Assembly (NCBI GenBank): GCA_900239685.1
Contig: OENT01000198.1
Location: 1 to 64,000, forward strand
From: Rotaria macrura
Lineage: Eukaryota; Rotifera; Eurotatoria; Philodinida; Philodinidae
Direction: 5' to 3'
Length of the DNA: 64,000 nucleotides
Part shown: positions 12,536 through 25,015 of the stretch, one piece after another
Layout of the letters: each line of letters begins with the position of its first letter
Position numbering within the stretch: position 1 is the stretch's first letter
Notes under the pieces: generated by a model
Database searches by the model: none
Seen by the model: the letters and a program-made list of their open reading frames with translations, nothing else
Told to the model about the DNA's origin: nothing
Position numbers and translations under genes: made by a program

Positions 12536-15500
12536 TTATGCCGTTTTGAATTTTTTGCTCGATTGACGAGAAAGTGAACATGTTGATTGTACAAAATCAT
12601 CATCGTCTTCAGTTAAATCAACTATTTGTGATGTTCGAGATGAATTGACTTTTTGAGATAGTAAAGTTGACGATAACGGACGTTGTCTACGAAACTTTTT
12701 GAAATATTTACTTTTACCTTGTTGAACATGATTATTATTGATTTTTTCATTAGTAGTCACTTCATTATTATTTAGTTTTTCTATTTTACACCCATCCACA
12801 TTGTCAGTTGATGATAATGGTATTGTCTTAGATTGTTGACGTAAAGCAAAAAATTTTTCAAAAGCATTTTTTTTCTGTTGTTCAGGTTGATTTTCATGAA
12901 TATTTTCATCATCGGATAAATCATCCACTTTCCATTGCCGATAAGTAACGTTACCATTTGTGTTTGATTTCGGTGCATCTAATATACGAAAAATATAATG
13001 TCTTATCAAACACGCTTCAAAAGGATACGATGTGTCAAGATCGTATCAATTTCTTTCATATGAACTATGTTCTGATTGTAATTCTGTACGAATTAGTTAA
13101 TAAACTGTTACGCAAATATACACCCCAACCGAAATAGATCAATTAAAACAAATATATCAACTATATTATTATTCAGATCATTCTCTTGCATAGATATTCT
13201 AATAGTTTCTATTTTTAAAAATAGAAAAAAAAGATCATTATGTCTTATTACCATTGGCCGGTGCTAGTTTTGAACTTAATCGATGTTGTTCATCATCAGT
13301 AATTTTTTTTTCTAATTCATCATTTTGCTTTTGTTGCTGACTTTCATACATGGATATTTCATCTGATTTCTGCATAGTATCAACAAATTTTTCTAAATCA
13401 TGCATTGTTTCATCGTAATTTCTTGAAATAGAAAGACGTTGTTTAATCCATAGTGAAATCTTATTATTAAAATGCTTATCACTGATATTAATAACGATTC
13501 GTTCTTCAACTATCTACACATAGACAACAAATTGATTTACGTGTCAAAAGAAAAACATTCTCGTTAAATACATACAATTAATGCTCCCCAATCATTCTTA
13601 TGACGAATACATCTTCCGAGTGCTTGATTTAATGCACGATATGCTTGAGAATCATACTTGAATAAAAAATACATTACGAGCTATTTTCAAGAAGTAAACA
13701 ATCAATCAAATTTACCCAATCACTACCATTCATAATTTGTGGAATAAGTTTATTCTGTTGATTATTATAATTGCGTTTAAAGCAAACTTCTTCATCTTGT
13801 ACATTCGGATATGGTATGCCAAGTGTTATAACACAACGGGCATTATCATCCGAAAAATCGATACCTTCAGATGCACGTCCACGACAAACAGCTAGTAGAA
13901 GACCACCTTTAGGCGTAGAATATGTTGATGTTTGATTGGCTACAACTTTTTGTTTGAACATTTCCTTAACTCGTTTAGCAGCAGCAGATACTGGTTTAAC
14001 GATTTTCAATGTTCCATTGGCTTCGCGAAAACGATCTTGAAATATTCTACATAAAATACAAAATATGAATTCTAAAAAGAACTTACTGATAGTATTTTGA
14101 AAATTTGCACTACTCTTTTCTTCGAAAAATACTGATTTATATTCATTTAATTGTTGCCAAAGTCCACTTGACATCCAGCGGTTCATGATTGTATTAAGAA
14201 ATCGATACGATGGTACAAAACATAGTACACCATGAGGCACACGCTGGCAAACATCAAGTACAACAAGACCACATTCATCCTTTCAAATAGAATATAGATG
14301 TTGAACAATGGTAAACAACACAATCCTACTTGAAATTCAAGTTTATCTGTATTTTGATATGTTGCTCGTAATTTTATATTAGGATTTCGTCCATGACTTA
14401 ACGCTGTTATAAATGTACGATCAAGATCGATAACATGATTACATTCTAAAACAAGTTCTCGTTAAGCAATACTTGTAAAAGATATCTCATGAATTTGTTA
14501 CCCATTCGAATATCAAATGGAATTTTCAGTTCACCAGCATAAGTTGCTAACGGTGCAAGTGTGCCGGAAGCAAAGATTAAACTTCAAACAAATATAAAAA
14601 TAAAGAATGCAACTGTTTTTGAAAATTCTATTTAATAACGTACGATCGAGCTAATTTTAAATCTTTAGCAAATGCAACACTTGGTGATAAACAATAAAAT
14701 GTTAATTGTTGTGTATGAAGAGGATACGTTGCTTGAGCTATTTGTTGTGGATTTCGTTTAAATTGACTTGATTGTGAATCCATATCAATCCATTTATTGT
14801 CATCGATTTCGGTTGAAATTTGAGAACGTTGTTGCATTTGTGAAATAACATTGGCACTTGGTTCAAATGGAATTGTTTTCAGTGTTATTTTATAATCATC
14901 AATAAATTGATAATCATCAGCATATAAAATCGACAAACAACTGAAAAGAGAATAAAAATTATTTTAGATCAAATTCTGTAAACATAATTGATTTCATATC
15001 AAGACAATATGCTGATACTTCTGGATATCAATTTTAAATAAAAAAATCTATGACAATATTTTCATCTAGGAAAAGATGAACAGAGATCATTCATCTGCAT
15101 GCGTATTCGAGTTGAGCACAGAGTCATGTTACAGGTATTTAATAGTACAATCAGCAATTAATAAACATGTGATCGGATGGCTTCGTTGAAAGTAAAATAT
15201 ATCATAAGAGTAAAATAGTTACTATGTTTATGAAAGAAAAAGACTCCATTCATTTCATACGAATCAATAAGTCAAAAGAAAGATTTCTCAGAGTGCAAAT
15301 GGAAACTTTTATTTGTTTTAGCAACTACAAATTCGTCTATAGTACAGTAAAATACAGATGTTTGAACACCTGTTTACTATAAAATGAACACATCTTGTAC
15401 AATGTTGATTCCTGTTTTAAACTTGGCAAGTGTACACTTTTCATTTCGCCTTTTCTTTATCGTTTCTGAATAATCTACTGTTACTATCTACGTATATATT

Positions 15501-18500
15501 GTGTCTTTCCAAAAAAGCAAAATTTCTTTACAACGAATAACATCGCTAATCCATTGATTGTTCATGAAATACGGTTTTGTTATTCATCATACACTATGAA
15601 GACCACATGATTGATCATATCGATTGAAACTTTATCAAGCATGGTTGGAAAAAAAAAGTGAAGATTCAAACAAAAATAGTGTCAGTATGTATTGTACTTA
15701 AATTGCAAGTACTCCGACATGAAATTTTATTTTTTAATAAAAATATTTAACTAAGTATGACTGTTATAGGAAACATATTTTTCTAGTTCTCTCCAAGCAG
15801 TGTTGCATTGTGTGTCAAGCACAAGAGATCCCATGTTGCTGATTACATCCAATGATATTTTCGAATCATCATTTGCATACATGTCAATTTTGTCTAGACT
15901 TCTAGATACGGTAAGAGATATCTTTCTGTTGCCGTATTCAATTACTCGAAAGCTTTTATTTCAAACTTGCATTGAAACATATATGAAAGAAATTCAAATT
16001 CGATTTGTTTGAGTGAAGAAACTCACAAGTTGAGGCATCAAGTTTTATGATCTCTTGATCGAGAAAATCTTTTTGAAATTAGAACAAATGTAAGAAAAAA
16101 ATGATTCATACACATCAGTCTAGTTTCTAAAATTACAATTGGTTTTATGAGTTGAAACCTCTTACATCATCGTTAGCATTGCAATATTTTTTTAATCGAT
16201 TTTCGAACTTGTATAGTATATAAATTATTTCTATATTGATGAAAATAGTTGCAAAGATTTAGATTTTCTCGACTATATTTTATATGAATAATACTCATTG
16301 TTAAAACTATGTTGTACTTAGTACAATTTAATATTTGCTAAAAAACTTAGATGGACGGCATATTCTCTTCAAATAACACGGATTAAAATCAAATAATTGA
16401 CTTACAGGTCAAAACTTTCGACGAAAAATAACGCTTCATCTGAAAATTTAATATATTCTGGCCGATTTAAAACACTTTTAGCTAATGCTCTTCGCATAGA
16501 AACAACATCTTGTACCAATCGACGTTCAATTGCCTCGTGTTTTTTTCTGAATAGAAAAGAACATAATTGATCAATTCAATTCAATTTAATTGCGATAAAT
16601 AACACTTACGTTGCCGGTTTATGAACTGTAACAAGTGATTGATCAATGAATTTTGCTTGATGAAATTCTTCGACAAGTTCTTTTGGTGTAAACGTAAATT
16701 TTTCACGTGGATTTTTCGTATCAAACCATAAAATAATGCGAGAAAATCTTTCTGCAAGAAATTTCAATGCATTTGGAATTTCAGATTCATCGGCTTTTAA
16801 TGGTTCATCAGAACCATTAGGTAATTGTTCTTGTTGATGTCCATGTTGATCGATATTCAAATGTGCAAGTAAATCAATGTCATCGTTTGATTCATCATAT
16901 TCTGAATAGCCCGGTGTACGGCGGGTAGCTTCCATTTGTCTTACTGTTAATTGTGTTGATGTTAATGATTCTTGAGTTGATGAAAAACCTGACTCATTTA
17001 CAAGTAATTGAGCTACGGTAGTTCGTGCGATTTCGACGGCTTTTTGGTTCATACGAATTTCATCTAATGCTTGTTCGAAATCATATTTTCTCATTTCAAA
17101 TTTCATTGATTCACGGGCACAATCTTCAATATTATGAGCTAGAAAAAAATATAATGAAACACTAGATAAACTCATGTTGCAATGCTACGATCTAAAATGA
17201 ACGCTAAAATACTAGAGTTGATTATTGTTTCGAATGATATTGACGATCTTTAAGATTTTAAGATTAGCGTCTTAACTGTTGAATTTTGAATCAAAATCTC
17301 TTTTAATTCGATTTAATGGAAACCTATACAACTAACAATTTGAATGTGCTTATCTATATGAGTTATATTTTAAATGCAAAGAAAATTTGTTTCCTTTTTT
17401 CTTCATCATGAGTGTCACGAGTATTTTTTACGATGATCAACTGTTGCACTGCCCGTACTTGCTTTCGTACATTTCAGGAAATACTATTTTGGAAACATTA
17501 TAGATGACGATCGATGCCGTACTAGCACTATATTTTCCCTGTCATTCTCATTAACTCTTCTTGTGATCATTAGAAATGTTGTGGACTGCTGTTCGTTCTA
17601 GCATATGAACGACTTAGATAACAAATCTCTAGAAAATGACGTATATAAATGCAGAGGGAATGCCTTCCTAAATTATAGTAACAACCCCTACCCCTAGAAT
17701 AGAAGGCCACCCCAAAGAAAACGCTTACAAGTCGTAATGAAAGGTGATGGGTTCTTGAGGAGCTTTTTTCCTAAAAATCCAGTGGATTTCCCTTGTAAAA
17801 AAAATCTAGTTTCCCATAAATTCACTGCTAATAGTATCTGTTTTAATACAAAAAAAAACTTTTCAAAAACTATCGCTTTTCTCGGTAAATTCTAGCAAAA
17901 AGTTACTGTGCAATAGAAAGCCATCTTTGAAGATGGGATGTAAATTTCTGTAATAAAAGGCCACGACGTTTTATTATGAGAGAGTGTCTTATATCGAATT
18001 AGGTCTATGAGATTTCTATAATAAAGTTCATCGTGTTTTGCACTTGAAAATCGTACAGACGATAGTAATAGTTTTTTTTTCAAATTTTTATGTTTTTACC
18101 TTCATCAATAATAAGGATGGAATTAGTTATGGACATTTGCATTGAATTACGAACTCGTGGATCAATAAGATAATTGTATGGACAAAGAACAATTTGTACA
18201 TCATTAATTAACAAACGACTTGTATAATATGGGCAAATGCCATGTGTTTTTTGACAATAGTCATTAAATTGTTCAATATCAAAAACGCGTGGTAGTGGCT
18301 TCGCATATGATCGAATAAAATCACCAGCAACTTTACCTCTTAAACGTTCATAATAGCTGCATTCGCTTTTAAATCCTTGTTTTGCTGATTTAGCTACACT
18401 CGATTTTGTTAATTTGAGACATTCATGATTTTTATTGGGTCCTTTAGATACCACTGGATGAACACAATAATTATCACGTGACGATAATAATGTCATACGA

Positions 18501-19638
18501 ATTTTATCTTTATAAATGGTATTATTAAGCTGTTTTGCTACTTGTTCGAGTTGTTTGTGTGTACGGGTACAATAAAATATGCGTGAAACGGGTGTTGGCT
18601 TTGTCGTTGCTTCTGTTCCATTATTATTATTTTCATTTAACGAAGATAAGTGAAGTTGTTCGATTTCTTTTTGTTGCCAAGCTAGTGAAGCACATAGTAA
18701 TGTTAGAGTTTTTCCTGTGCCGGTTGGAGATTCAAGAAGACAATTTTTTGATTGTTGTAACGCTTTTATTATACGGCCAAGCATTGCTATTTGACATGGG
18801 TATGGTTTATAGGGAAAATCCACTGTCACACCTTTAAAAATAATATACAATGATCTTCAAAATATCCAATTATGAAATTGACTATTTAAATAAAAATAAA
18901 AAGCATTATGCTATTCGTCTTTAGAATGAAAAGTATATTGAAACTGCAGAAATAACAACGCTTTCCGAGATGTCTTTCCTAAAAGTATTGGGGCCACAAT
19001 TCATGTAATTATATATATTTGCCGAGTATTAATTAGATCTATGACAAGTGTCTCAAATGTTTCGAGGACAGTGTCTGTTCACTTTAGATTGTATCGTCAG
19101 TTGTTGACATGATAGTGAAAGATAAAAGATTCCAGTCATAATGAAACGTTTAGAATACATACATCCTAAAAAATTTCAATTGACCTAAGCATTTTATACA
19201 AATAGTTTGATTTCTTCTTGAATTCAAGAAACGATAATTTTCCATTCAATGAAAAGTTCAATATTCTTTTTTTTTCATACGATCACTTTAGTACTGGATG
19301 AAAATTACGGACGTGCGAGACTAAGTTTTCGAGACTTGCCACAATTTTTATAATGGCATACACTTATAAAGTTTACTAAGGCTTTTGTCCAGTGGAAATC
19401 ACTAACAAGTTTATCTTTATTATGTTTAAAATGAATTCTGCAATGCTAGTCGTTTGTATTCAATCTAATACCAGATGACTAGTAGTTGTTTAGGTCACTA
19501 CATTTGTAGTTTCGATTGAGATGATTCTCCTTGACACATGTTTATTTAGCATAGATCGTTTAACGATAAATAGATTAATCATATTCCATTGATATTACCT
19601 GACATAAGCATCGTTTCTGGTTCCATATTGTTTGCCAT
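12536..19638 (-). CDS. BRIP1: FANCJ/BRIP1-type 5'-3' DNA helicase (XPD family, Fe-S)
   Basis: Twelve exons join in phase: 19599-19638, 18100-18831, 16610-17138, 16406-16546, 14644-14940, 14502-14581, 14330-14445, 14087-14279, 13716-14035, 13576-13656, 13252-13513 and 12536-12978. They give 1077 residues (human BRIP1 has 1249). Walker A SPTGTGKT is at about 48-55. Four Fe-S cysteines lie in NYCVHP, HECLKL, ECSYYE and GICPYY. The DEAH box is split by intron 2 (DE/A-H) and followed by NIEDCARES as in FANCJ. C-terminal helicase blocks include [30 protein letters not shown] and QALGRCIRH. These FANCJ-specific blocks argue against RTEL1. The enzyme unwinds DNA in interstrand-crosslink repair and at G-quadruplexes in the nucleus. 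The lysine-rich C-terminus ends with a SUMO-interaction-like [10 protein letters not shown]. It lies just downstream of WDR48 on the same strand. The least certain border is the start of exon 9 at 14035. Confidence 0.93.
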
Positions 19639-19881
19639 CATTCATTCAATACTCGAATAAGATCATCATCTGGAAATATTCATCTACTATTTCTCTAATA
19701 TTGTCTTCGTGTGGCTTTTTTTTAATAATATTTTTTAATTTCACGCATACAAATATCTTTTCTTCAAATATGACTAGTTCAATTTAAATAAGAAGAATTT
19801 AGGATGATAAAATAAAATACAAAGGAGAAACGAGAACTATAATTATATAATACAATGAAAAGAACAGAGAGAAGGAAAAAT
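19639..19881 (-). promoter_or_regulatory. Short spacer between WDR48 and FANCJ
   Basis: Only 243 bp separate the WDR48 stop codon from the FANCJ start on the same strand. The spacer must hold the WDR48 3' end and either a FANCJ promoter or a trans-splice acceptor. A pyrimidine-rich AG (…TATTTCCAG on the minus strand, near 19665) lies about 25 bp above the FANCJ ATG and could serve as a trans-splice acceptor. Operon-style processing is an inference from spacing only. Confidence 0.35.
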
Positions 19882-22800
19882 TTAAGATTTAGTTCGAAAA
19901 CATAAAACGAGATCACCACCTCCCTTCCACATATAGTGTTTGACGGTTCGTAAATCCATCGCTAAGTCCAATACCTTTGAAAATAAAGCATAGAAATAAA
20001 AGTGTAACGTTGAACATAAACATTTTTCTCACTTGATCTTGACATAATAATTCAATATGATCGACACTTTTACTAACATCTGATTCACGTTGTTGTTCAG
20101 TATTACTATCTTGTTGATCTAGAACAAAGAATATTTTATTTTACTTATCCAGAATTAAATTATTGTCTTACTTGTTCCATTTCCGGCTGATGTTGTCGAT
20201 AAATTTTGTTGCTGTTGTTGTTGCTGCTGTAGTTGCTGTTGTTGTTGTTGTTCATTAAGAATATAACGGTCATAGATGTATTCGATTACTTTTCGTACAA
20301 TCATCATATCACTAGCCGATAGACGATCTCTGAAATAATATTTAGAAAATAAGAAAAAAACTGAAAATACTAATAGTAATGTTTAACTTTTTATTATATT
20401 TTGTATTGCTAATTTGATGATGAAGAATAAATGGAATTTTCGTTAATGGAGGGATTTGATGCTAAAGAGAAGACCCATGAAAAAATAAAAACAACCAAAT
20501 TCGATGGCAAGGATAAACTTACTTTAAAAATAACATTAATAATAAATTGTGGTAAAACTTCATGTAGAAAACTTTGTTCAGGCTCACCACTAGCTTCACT
20601 ACATCGAAAACGATAAAGCGTACGACCACCGATTTCACTATATTTTGAAATTAAATAAAGAATAGAATGACGTATGAAGAATGTTTTTATATTGTTCTCT
20701 ATTCTATGTATCATGAAACATACCCGAGAAAAATAGGTGTATGACCAGGTATGTGGCAAAGATTGTCCAAATGAACTCGGTCTGCATAACCATCGTTTGA
20801 TTCTAGAATGAAGAAATAAACATGATCGATTGAATAGAAGAGGGAAAAATTAAAATACCTAAGGCTTGTTTTGTTATTGGCCAATGTTCGAAAAGTGAGT
20901 GTAACATTAAAACACCATAATTTTCTAGAAAAGAACATATATAGATATTCATTGTATCAAGCATTTTCACAATGACATCAAAAATAATAGGGAAGGGGCG
21001 CATCCAACTTTGGTCGAAAGTAAAAATGTCGAAAGTAGAGGCGCCACATAACATGTGGGTGATGTGGTACGTGCCCTAGTCGAACTTTTTTATTCATGCG
21101 CTTGCCAATACTTGAGCTTAAGATGTGCCCATAGTGCATGACTTTCTCGCTCAACACAAGCGCTTGAATGTTTGCATGAGTTACCAAAAAAAATGCAAGT
21201 ATAAATTTTTATTACAAGTTGAGTTATTTTGAACGTAAAATTGAAAAAGTTGTTTAATAACAGAAACGCTTAGATAAAAATTCAAGTGCATGAACAAAAA
21301 GTTTGAGAGCTTGAGCTCACCAAATGGTATCAAATGTCTTGCCTCAAGATGTTTCCATAGTTCTTGACTTTCTTGATCAAGAAAGTCAAGAATTACGTGC
21401 ACTTGCAAAAAAAAGTTCGACTAGGGTGGCGCCTCGACTTTCGACCAAAGTTTAGTAGACCAAAGGAAATGCTCACAAAGATTTTACATGTGAAACTTAT
21501 ACATTGAAACCTAATCGGGATTTAAGTAAATAGATAGCTAATATGATTTTCTTTTTCTAGAATAGATGATATTCTTCTGTATGGCACAAATCAATAGCAT
21601 TATACGAATATAGCCTTGCAATGATCTCAAGATTCTGTAGTAATTGAAGATTTTAGTCGATCGATGATGGTATATCATTCTATAGTTGTATTTACATAAG
21701 AGTTTAGAATTGAACTGAAGAACTGTTACTATCCAAAAATCTACTAAACTATTCCTAGTGTTAAAACTATTCTAGTCCACTCAAGAATTAAAAGAAGATT
21801 TTCAGTATATATTATGGCTAGTTGCATTGAGCGAATGGTTATGCAACGGGAAAGTGATATGCGAAAGCAGATCTTACGAAGAAAATACTCTTAGATTTCA
21901 GTTTTGTTTCAACTCATGCATACTGCACATGGTAAAGTATGTTGACATGAGGAAACACGTTTTTAGCTAATATGCTGCTCATGGATAGATGGATTGTTTA
22001 TTATATGGCTCCTGAAGTTTCAACCATAATGTCCATGGTTTTTTTTTCTTAAAATAAATAGTTTACAAGTAGAATAATTTATCACAGAATGTTACACTAC
22101 ATGATTAAATTTTCATGGAAATAATATAATGTTGAGACCGCGATGTTTCCTGTTCACAATTCTCAACCCTCGATACAGGTATCAATGAAACGATCATTAA
22201 TTCTCGCTATTTGCACAAATAAAAATGATTTTCATTGTAAATGACTACCTTCTGTTCTATCGATCTATCGAAAAAAGTTATTGAAATATCTCAGAAATAT
22301 TTGCATATTCAAGGTCAAAAAAATGTTTTATCCACGCATGTTGTATAGAATTTTTTTGAAAAAAAGTCCATGAATCTGTAAGTAATATTAGATCGATCGA
22401 TACTCTTATTGGTTAGGTCTTAAAAATAAAATCTTCTTCACATTCTATTTGTAGAACAATTCCTTTCGAGAATAGTCAGACGATAGTTTTCTCACGACCT
22501 ACTTTCTTTTCGAGCAATGGAATCTATTTGAATTGATTATACGTATAAATCATAGTTTACCTTTGAGATCGATAGTTTCCGTATTGTTTCCAGCTGTATT
22601 ATTATCCACTAATTCTTTAACAGCAATCCACGCAGCAAAAACATCACTTTCTTCAAGTGTAATCGTTAGAATCTAAATGTAATTAAAAAATAATTGAAGA
22701 TCTTTAGCTATTGGTTTCAACTGTTTACTTACGCCAACTTTGAGATCGACACTAAACCAGTTTGGTACAAATATAGTTTTTGTACGTTTTCGCATTTCTT

Positions 22801-25015
22801 CTTCGTAGTCACATTTACCAAGATTTTCTATCATTTTAGCCTATTGATATCAATTTTCAAAAGAAATATAATCAATAAGTAAGTTTTTCTTTCTCTCTAA
22901 ATTACCTGTAAAACATCATATAGAGCAACATTATTGTTTGAATCTTTGGTTATAATATGTCGTTTATCAGATAATATATGATAATGTTTAAGTGCTGGAC
23001 CGCCTTGTATAATCATATCTGGTTGTTTACATACAACTTCGCCATCATAATAAGATGTACGAGTTAATGTTGTATGACTATCTTTTAAATTCTAGTAGAA
23101 AAAATAAAAAGAATTGTATGCTAATTTAACATGCTTATCGTACTATACCCAGCAACGTATATTTGATTCTGTTGTTGATACCCATAATTGTTGTTGTTCT
23201 TTACCAAGCTCGACCTTCAAATGGGTTTTAGTTTCTATGCAATGTTTTATCGTATTAGAGAATGAATCATAATTTTTCGGTACGATTGAGATCGTTAACT
23301 AGAATAAACTCTGATGGCATTTGTTTACATTGATCAATTTGAACATTTTCTTGTTCAAATTACTATCCAATGAATATATATCAAATGACTAGCACATACT
23401 ATTGCTGAAATATATCACTCCAGTCATCAATCAATTTTTCAATCAGATAACATTTCTTCCAATAGATATAAATGAAAAAGAAACTCTCCAACATTGGTAA
23501 TTATTTCAAGAAACAAATACTGTGTTATCGAGATACTGCAGAAATAGAATCTATTATTCAGGCATTGTTAATGTCTAATCGTCGTTTTTCGTACCAATCG
23601 TACCATAAAATTATAATTTACTTATAGGACATATCTATTTACTCGAAGAACCGGTTCTACTTCTTGACAAACACAAACACTTCGTGATGTATCGGCTAAA
23701 TCAGTAAGATAAACACGTCTATCACGTCCGCTTGAATAAAGTCTAGTAAATGCTTCGTTAACCTATAGAATATCAATAGATCTGAGTAGAAATAGAAGAA
23801 ATAGCAAAATTCCTATAAAACATACACATAATGTCCAAACAGCATCTGAATGTATATGAAGTTTACTAATACATCTTTGTTGACCAAGTGACCATATACG
23901 AATAGAATGATCAGAACTAGCCGAAATGCACTAAAACGGAAACGAATTCCTACGTGTATATATTTTTGTTTTCATATGAATTTCATTTTTGAACGTACCT
24001 GTGTTCCATCTCGATTTACAACTAGTGCACGGATGTTATCTGTATGTCCTTTTAATTTCATCAATAATGTACACGTTCGTGGATCATAAACACGTATCTA
24101 ATCAAAATAGAAGCACATAAATAACTATGACAAGTATTTATTTTTTGTAAAATGATATAAACTCACCACATTTTCAGGTGAACCACTAACTAAAACTGTA
24201 CCAGATGGATTCATTGCTAAACTATACACGGAATGTTCGTTACCAGTAAATGTGGAAGCTAAAATGTGATATTAGTGAATAGAATAATACAACAATAAAA
24301 AAGCATGAAATAAATGTTTACTTGTTACTGTATTATTTACAGCGGTTAAGGCTGTTAGTACATTTATATCCCATAGAAATATATTATTATCAAAACCTCC
24401 ACTCGCAACTTGCTCTTTATCTTTTGCATACGCCAAACATTTAACGAAATCCTAAAATATGATAAATTCAAATAGAACAAACAACGGCAATAGAATATGT
24501 TTCATTTTACTTTATGTGTTCGTAATGTTGACATACATGTTCCTTTGGGTGCATTCCATAATTTGATGGTTGCATCGCTTGACGCCGAAAGTACTTGAAA
24601 ATTTAAGAAAACAATATCACACATTAATTTTTCTTCACTGAGAAACTTCACTTACTATGCTTTCCAGAATTTACAAGAACAATATCATTGACCCAATCAG
24701 TATGATGTTCCATCGAATATTCATACATATCAGACTGTACGAGCATAGATTTTAAATAAAATTTTATAAAAGGAAAACGAAACATACTCCGTATCGTTTA
24801 CAATCCCAAGCTCGAATAATTGAATCACGTCCAGCTGTATAAATTCGATCATTTTTTGCATCATAACGAAGTGCATTGATTCCTCCACGATGCAGACGTT
24901 CATTTTCATTTCTTATAAGAAATGATAGCTGATCAAAGCAAGAAAACAACAAGAGTTCTTTCTTTCTCTACTGAAATTTCAATGATCCTTACTTGAACGC
25001 GTTTTTTCTGCATCG
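19882..25015 (-). CDS. WDR48: WDR48/UAF1, WD40 activator of USP1/USP12/USP46 deubiquitinases
   Basis: About 16 exons. The first (24995-25015) encodes MQKKRVQ and joins the next in phase. WD40 repeats are read in order: [98 protein letters not shown] and [13 protein letters not shown]. These are close to the vertebrate protein. Downstream come the ancillary region ([44 protein letters not shown]) and the C-terminal SUMO-like part ([47 protein letters not shown]). A polyglutamine insert after [10 protein letters not shown] (about 20199-20256) is absent from the vertebrate protein. The product binds and activates deubiquitinases that act on FANCD2 and PCNA. FANCJ follows directly. One intron (about 20930-22560) carries a fold-back element. 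Stop TAA is at 19882-19884. Confidence 0.92.
20195..20260 (-). repeat. Polyglutamine-coding CAA/CAG tract in WDR48
   Basis: On the minus strand this part of a WDR48 exon reads as a run of Gln codons broken once by Leu. Mixed CAA and CAG codons suggest slow slippage. It sits between the conserved DRLSASDMM…IYDRYIL block and the next conserved part ([12 protein letters not shown]…ELLCQDQ), so it is a linker insert and not part of a domain. Confidence 0.8.
21006..21453. mobile_element. Fold-back / MITE-like element in a WDR48 intron, ~450 bp
   Basis: Left end AACTTTGGTCGAAAGT and right end ACTTTCGACCAAAGTT are inverted copies. Further in, AGAGGCGCCAC (left) pairs with GTGGCGCCTC (right), and CCTAGTCGAACTTTTTT (left, near 21075) pairs with the stretch near 21410-21425. 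About 35 bp are inserted in the left arm relative to the right. The centre also contains a nested inverted repeat (CTTGACTTTCTTGATC … GATCAAGAAAGTCAAG, about 21363-21392). It carries no protein. It is richer in GC than the intron around it. Confidence 0.65.

Noticed and set aside
18535..18837. Plus-strand frame of 100 codons
   Set aside because: Antisense shadow of the FANCJ helicase exon.
18080..18850. Assignment of the helicase to RTEL1
   Set aside because: The GVTVDFPY start and SPTGTGKT resemble RTEL1, but NIEDCARES, the SSRD-CVHP block, the NHxI…TFQNT-like region and the RYISGLS-type tail block fit FANCJ better.
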